DNA from: Metapseudomonas resinovorans DSM 21078 | Lineage (GTDB): Bacteria > Pseudomonadota > Gammaproteobacteria > Pseudomonadales > Pseudomonadaceae | DNA length: 64,000 nt | Reading direction: 5' to 3' | NCBI RefSeq assembly: GCF_000423545.1 | Contig: NZ_AUIE01000009.1 | Span: 62,001 to 126,000 of the forward strand | Part shown: positions 61,399-64,000 of the stretch, one piece after another | How positions within the stretch are numbered: the first letter of the stretch is position 1 | Layout: each line of letters starts with the position of its first letter | Program-made: the position numbers and the translations under genes | Notes under the pieces: model-generated | Databases searched by the model: none | Seen by the model: the letters and a program-made list of their open reading frames with translations, nothing else | Told to the model about the DNA's origin: nothing

Positions 61399-61740
61399 AT
61401 GAAATCCGCTATTACCACCACTGCCTTGTCCAGCCTGCTGTTTTCCGTTGTCGCGTTCACTTCGTTACAGGCATCCAGTGCGCCCCTTCAACCAGCAGGC
61501 CAGCAACCGCTGCTGATGCTGGCGGAAGGCGGCGGTGATCGCCTCCTGCAATACCGGGAGATGCAGGCGCAACGCAGGCAGACGGCCGCTGACGAAAGCG
61601 AGCGTTTCGCCCAGTTGGTCGAGGACAAACCAACGGCGGCCGGCTCAGGGAGCGCCAGGGAAACGGCAGAATCGGCCACGAAACCCGCAACCCACTATCA
61701 ATCAAGCCGCCACCAGCAAAGTGCGGAATACGAGTACTGA
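61399..61740 (+). CDS. Small secreted protein with AEGGGDR motif
   Basis: 113 residues. A signal peptide (about 1-27, ending QASSA) precedes LLMLAEGGGDRLLQYREMQA, a Gln/Arg-rich helix, DESERFAQLVEDK, and a Ser/Gln/His-rich tail ending YEY. The AEGGGDR and SER elements echo the two half-units of the 13-residue repeats at 50551-50901. Similar small exported proteins (PtrA-like) are frequent in Pseudomonas and often stress- or metal-inducible, from family knowledge. A strong ribosome-binding site (GAGGAA) precedes the ATG. Function unknown. Confidence 0.65.
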   Translation: MKSAITTTALSSLLFSVVAFTSLQASSAPLQPAGQQPLLMLAEGGGDRLLQYREMQAQRRQTAADESERFAQLVEDKPTAAGSGSARETAESATKPATHYQSSRHQQSAEYEY

Positions 61741-61932
61741 TCTGCAGTAGTGCCCCCTCTCCTGGCGCGTCCCGCCCCGCGCCAGGAGCGGAACTGCAAC
61801 GCCAATCGCCAACGACTTCGCTTTCATAGCCAACATTTCCCCATTGATGGAAAAATCTGGTGGGAATTTCCCGCTGCAAGGACATCGGCCGGCGCAGTAA
61901 TTTAGCCGGCGGATCATTCACAGGGGACGGCG

Positions 61933-62970
61933 ATGGACTCACTCACCCAGGCGGTGCTCGGCGCCACCCTCCAGGGCGCACTGCTCGGTCGCTGGCAAGG
62001 ACGCAAGGCCCTGCTCTACGGCGCGCTGCTCGGCACTCTGCCGGACCTGGACGTGGTAATCCGCTACACCGACGCCGTGGAGGCGATGACCTACCACCGC
62101 GGCTTCAGTCATTCGATCTTCGTGCTCAGCGCCCTGGCGGTATTGCTGACCTTGCTGGTTCGACGATGGCGGCCGAATCCAGATTATTCGACGCAACGCC
62201 TGTTCCTCACCCTCTGGCTGGTGCTGGCCACGCATCCCGTGCTGGACAGCTTCACCGGCTACGGTACCCAGTTGTTCTGGCCACTGATGACGCCACCTAT
62301 TGCCTGGTCCAGCATCTTCATCATCGATCCGCTCTACACACTGCCCCTGCTGGCGGCCGTGTTCGGCGGACTGCTGTTCGGCCTGCGCAACCGTGCACCG
62401 CGCCTGCCCGTAGCGGCCCTGGCGCTGTCCAGCCTTTACCTGCTCTCCAGCCTCGGCGGCAAGTTCATGGCCGAGCAACGGGTGGCCGAGGTGCTGGAGC
62501 GCGAGGGCATTCGCCCGCAGGCAATCTTCAGCACGCCGACGCCCTTCAACACGCTGCTCTGGCGGGTGATCGTGCTCGACGGCGAGGACTACCACGAAGC
62601 CCTGGTGAGCTGGTTCGACCGCAATCCGCCCCGGCTCGAACGCATCCCCCGTGGCACCGAGCTGGCGCGACGCCTGCGCGATTCGCCCCAGCACCTGCGC
62701 CTGGCCTGGTTCACCCACGGCATCCTGCGTTACGACCAGATCGACCAGGTGCTGGTCGTCACCGACCTGCGCCTGGGCATGACGGGCTTCCATCCCTTCC
62801 GCTTCATCCTCGCCGAACAGCGTGACGGCCGCTGGCAACCGGTCGCCGAGGCGCGCCGCTGGCCCACCGACCGGGGCGACCTGGAACGTCTGCAGGTGCT
62901 CTGGCAGCGCGTCTGGCATCAGGATCAGGCGGTACCGTTATCCACCTGGGCCAGCCTGCTGCAGCGCTAG
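61933..62970 (+). CDS. YdjM/DUF457-family membrane-bound metal-dependent hydrolase
   Basis: 345 residues. The N-terminal part matches PF04307: MDSLTQAVLGATLQGALLGR, GTLPDLDVVIRYTDAVEAM, YHRGFSHSIFVLSALAVLL (metal-binding His pair), LATHPVLDSFTGYGTQLFWP. About 5 transmembrane helices span residues 25-185, followed by a soluble domain of about 150 residues. Relatives include LexA-regulated YdjM. Predicted to be a membrane hydrolase with an unknown substrate. It is preceded by a clean leader and followed by a terminator shared with the convergent aroP gene. Confidence 0.85.
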   Translation: MDSLTQAVLGATLQGALLGRWQGRKALLYGALLGTLPDLDVVIRYTDAVEAMTYHRGFSHSIFVLSALAVLLTLLVRRWRPNPDYSTQRLFLTLWLVLATHPVLDSFTGYGTQLFWPLMTPPIAWSSIFIIDPLYTLPLLAAVFGGLLFGLRNRAPRLPVAALALSSLYLLSSLGGKFMAEQRVAEVLEREGIRPQAIFSTPTPFNTLLWRVIVLDGEDYHEALVSWFDRNPPRLERIPRGTELARRLRDSPQHLRLAWFTHGILRYDQIDQVLVVTDLRLGMTGFHPFRFILAEQRDGRWQPVAEARRWPTDRGDLERLQVLWQRVWHQDQAVPLSTWASLLQR

Positions 62971-63049
62971 AAGAGAGCGGCTCTCGACGCATCACGCAAA
63001 CAGGCCGATTGGCAGCGACTCATCCCAACTGCGCAACTGCAGAAAGACG

Positions 63050-63080
63050 AACCCCGGCGATTGGCCGGGGTTCTTGTATT
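63050..63080. terminator. Bidirectional terminator between the YdjM-like gene and aroP
   Basis: AACCCCGGC (63050-63058) and GCCGGGGTT (63064-63072) form a 9-bp stem with a 5-nt loop, then CTTGTATT. It lies 80 bp after the rightward stop and 13 bp before the leftward stop. Confidence 0.8.
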
Positions 63081-63092
63081 GCAGCGGAATAA

Positions 63093-64000
63093 TCAACCCG
63101 CCTCGTAACCGGCGACCTTGTCAGCCTGGACCTTGCCGCTCTGCTTCAGGCGGTAGCAGCCCCACATCACCAGCAGCCAGACCGGGATGGCGTACACCGA
63201 CACCTGGATGCCCGGGATCATCAGCATGATGACGAGGATGAACAGCACGAAGGCCAGGCACAGGTAGTTGCCCATGGGGTACCACAGGGCGCGGAAGCCG
63301 GTGCGGACGCCGTCCTTGTCCATGCGCTGGCGGAACTTGAGGTGGGAGTAGCTGATCATCGCCCAGTTGATCACCAGGGCGGCCACCACCAGGGACATCA
63401 GCAGCTCCAGCGCATTGTGCGGAACCACGTAGTTGACGATGACGGCCAGGAAGGTCACCAGGGCCGACACCAGCAACGAGCGCACCGGTACGCCGCGCTT
63501 GTCCACCTTGGCCAGGGAACGCGGGGCATCGCCCTGCTCGGCCAGGCCCAGCAACATGCGGCCGTTGCAGTAGGTGCCGCTGTTGTAGACCGACAGTGCG
63601 GCGGTGAGCACCACGAAGTTCAGCAGGTGAGCGGCGGTGTCGCTGCCGATCAGCGCGAAGATCTTCACGAAGGGGCTGCCGCTGTACGGGTCGCCAGCGC
63701 TGTTGATGGACGCCAGCAGCGCATCCCAGGGGCTCAGGGACAGCAGCACGACCAGGGCGCCTACATAGAAGATCAGGATGCGGTAGATGACCTGGTTGAT
63801 CGCCTTCGGGATCACCTGCTTGGGTTTGTCGGCCTCGGCGGCGGTGAAGCCGAGCATCTCCAGGCCACCGAAGGAAAACATGATGAAGGCCATGGCCATC
63901 ACCAGCCCGCTGATGCCATTGGGGAAGAAGCCGCCATGTTCCCAGAGGTTGCTCACTGCCGCCTGCTCACCACCGGAGCCGCTGAACAGCAGCCAGCAGC
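63093..64000 (-). CDS. aroP: Aromatic amino acid permease AroP, C-terminal part
   Basis: The frame is open to the window edge, so the 5' end lies outside; about 302 residues are seen with 7-8 transmembrane helices. AAT-family APC features: MAMAFIMFSFGGLEMLGFTA, KAINQVIYRILIFYVGAL, LTAALSVYNSGTYCNGRMLL, AKVDKRGVPVRSLLVSAL, LVVAALVINWAMISYSHLKF. These agree closely with E. coli AroP as I recall it (phenylalanine, tyrosine, tryptophan uptake). GabP or ProY are alternatives, but the YNSGTYCN and VDKRGVP segments favour AroP. Confidence 0.85.
   Translation of the reverse strand, partial: CWLLFSGSGGEQAAVSNLWEHGGFFPNGISGLVMAMAFIMFSFGGLEMLGFTAAEADKPKQVIPKAINQVIYRILIFYVGALVVLLSLSPWDALLASINSAGDPYSGSPFVKIFALIGSDTAAHLLNFVVLTAALSVYNSGTYCNGRMLLGLAEQGDAPRSLAKVDKRGVPVRSLLVSALVTFLAVIVNYVVPHNALELLMSLVVAALVINWAMISYSHLKFRQRMDKDGVRTGFRALWYPMGNYLCLAFVLFILVIMLMIPGIQVSVYAIPVWLLVMWGCYRLKQSGKVQADKVAGYEAG

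Overview
The window looks like chromosome of a GC-rich Pseudomonas (P. resinovorans/P. putida-like gammaproteobacterium). Evidence: Pseudomonas-type REP palindromes (4536-4600, 25499-25557), a complete Che2-type chemosensory operon in P. aeruginosa gene order, small secreted proteins with the AEGG(S/G)DR motif, and an AroP-type permease. No rRNA, tRNA, CRISPR array, prophage or insertion sequence was recognised.

Layout. 1-1996: end of an aspzincin metalloprotease gene and a DUF4157 protein, a pair typical of secreted toxin or contractile-injection cargo loci. 2110-10005: two LysR regulators, three YcaC-like isochorismatase-fold hydrolases, an ABM-domain membrane protein, a pirin and a Kef-type K+/H+ antiporter. 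10154-11937: an Old-Yellow-Enzyme reductase divergent from a MerR regulator, with a MerR-type promoter between them. 12164-25317: a metal and oxyanion block. It holds a lone CBS protein, a CNNM/CorC protein, an orphan ZnuA behind a Zur-like box, a three-gene HupE/anchor/His-rich operon, a CsoR/RcnR-family sensor with a NicO-family exporter and TraX-like protein, an orphan histidine kinase, the chrB-chrA-rhodanese-chrB(C) chromate operon, and a secreted CAP-domain protein. 25840-25992 is a 50-codon Cys-rich gene. 26118-34744: MCP, cheY, cheA, cheW, aer2-like heme-PAS receptor, cheR, cheD and cheB.

34855-60890 is the main attraction: a catabolic region that, gene by gene, resembles the steroid-nucleus degradation genes of Actinobacteria and Comamonas. 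A TAXI-TRAP transporter (with DUF1850 protein) is followed by the lower meta-cleavage genes hsaF, hsaG, hsaE and hsaD. Then come an SDR, a ketosteroid-isomerase-type protein, a thiolase, a MaoC hydratase, ipdF, fadE30 and another acyl-CoA dehydrogenase. A second long leftward operon runs hsaC-ipdA-ipdB-echA-ipdC-echA20-two acyl-CoA dehydrogenases-fadA6-SDR. Together these would cleave the aromatised A ring (HsaC, HsaD), send its C5 fragment to acyl-CoA (HsaE, HsaF, HsaG), and take the C/D-ring propionyl-CoA derivative through beta-oxidation and ring opening (IpdF, FadE30, EchA20, IpdAB, IpdC, FadA6). The upper steps (KstD, KshAB, HsaAB), the CoA ligase (FadD3) and any regulator are absent from the window.

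Four promoters of this region share a 19-bp element, CTAGTCC-N3-CGGACGATG, 57-104 bp upstream of the start codon and in the same orientation relative to the gene. I read this as the operator of an unlinked regulator. Between the two long operons sit an exported epoxide-hydrolase-like enzyme and a secreted protein made of nine 13-residue VAE(G/N)G repeats. A second protein with a related motif lies just beyond hsaC (61399-61740). The window ends with a YdjM/DUF457 membrane protein and the 3' part of aroP.
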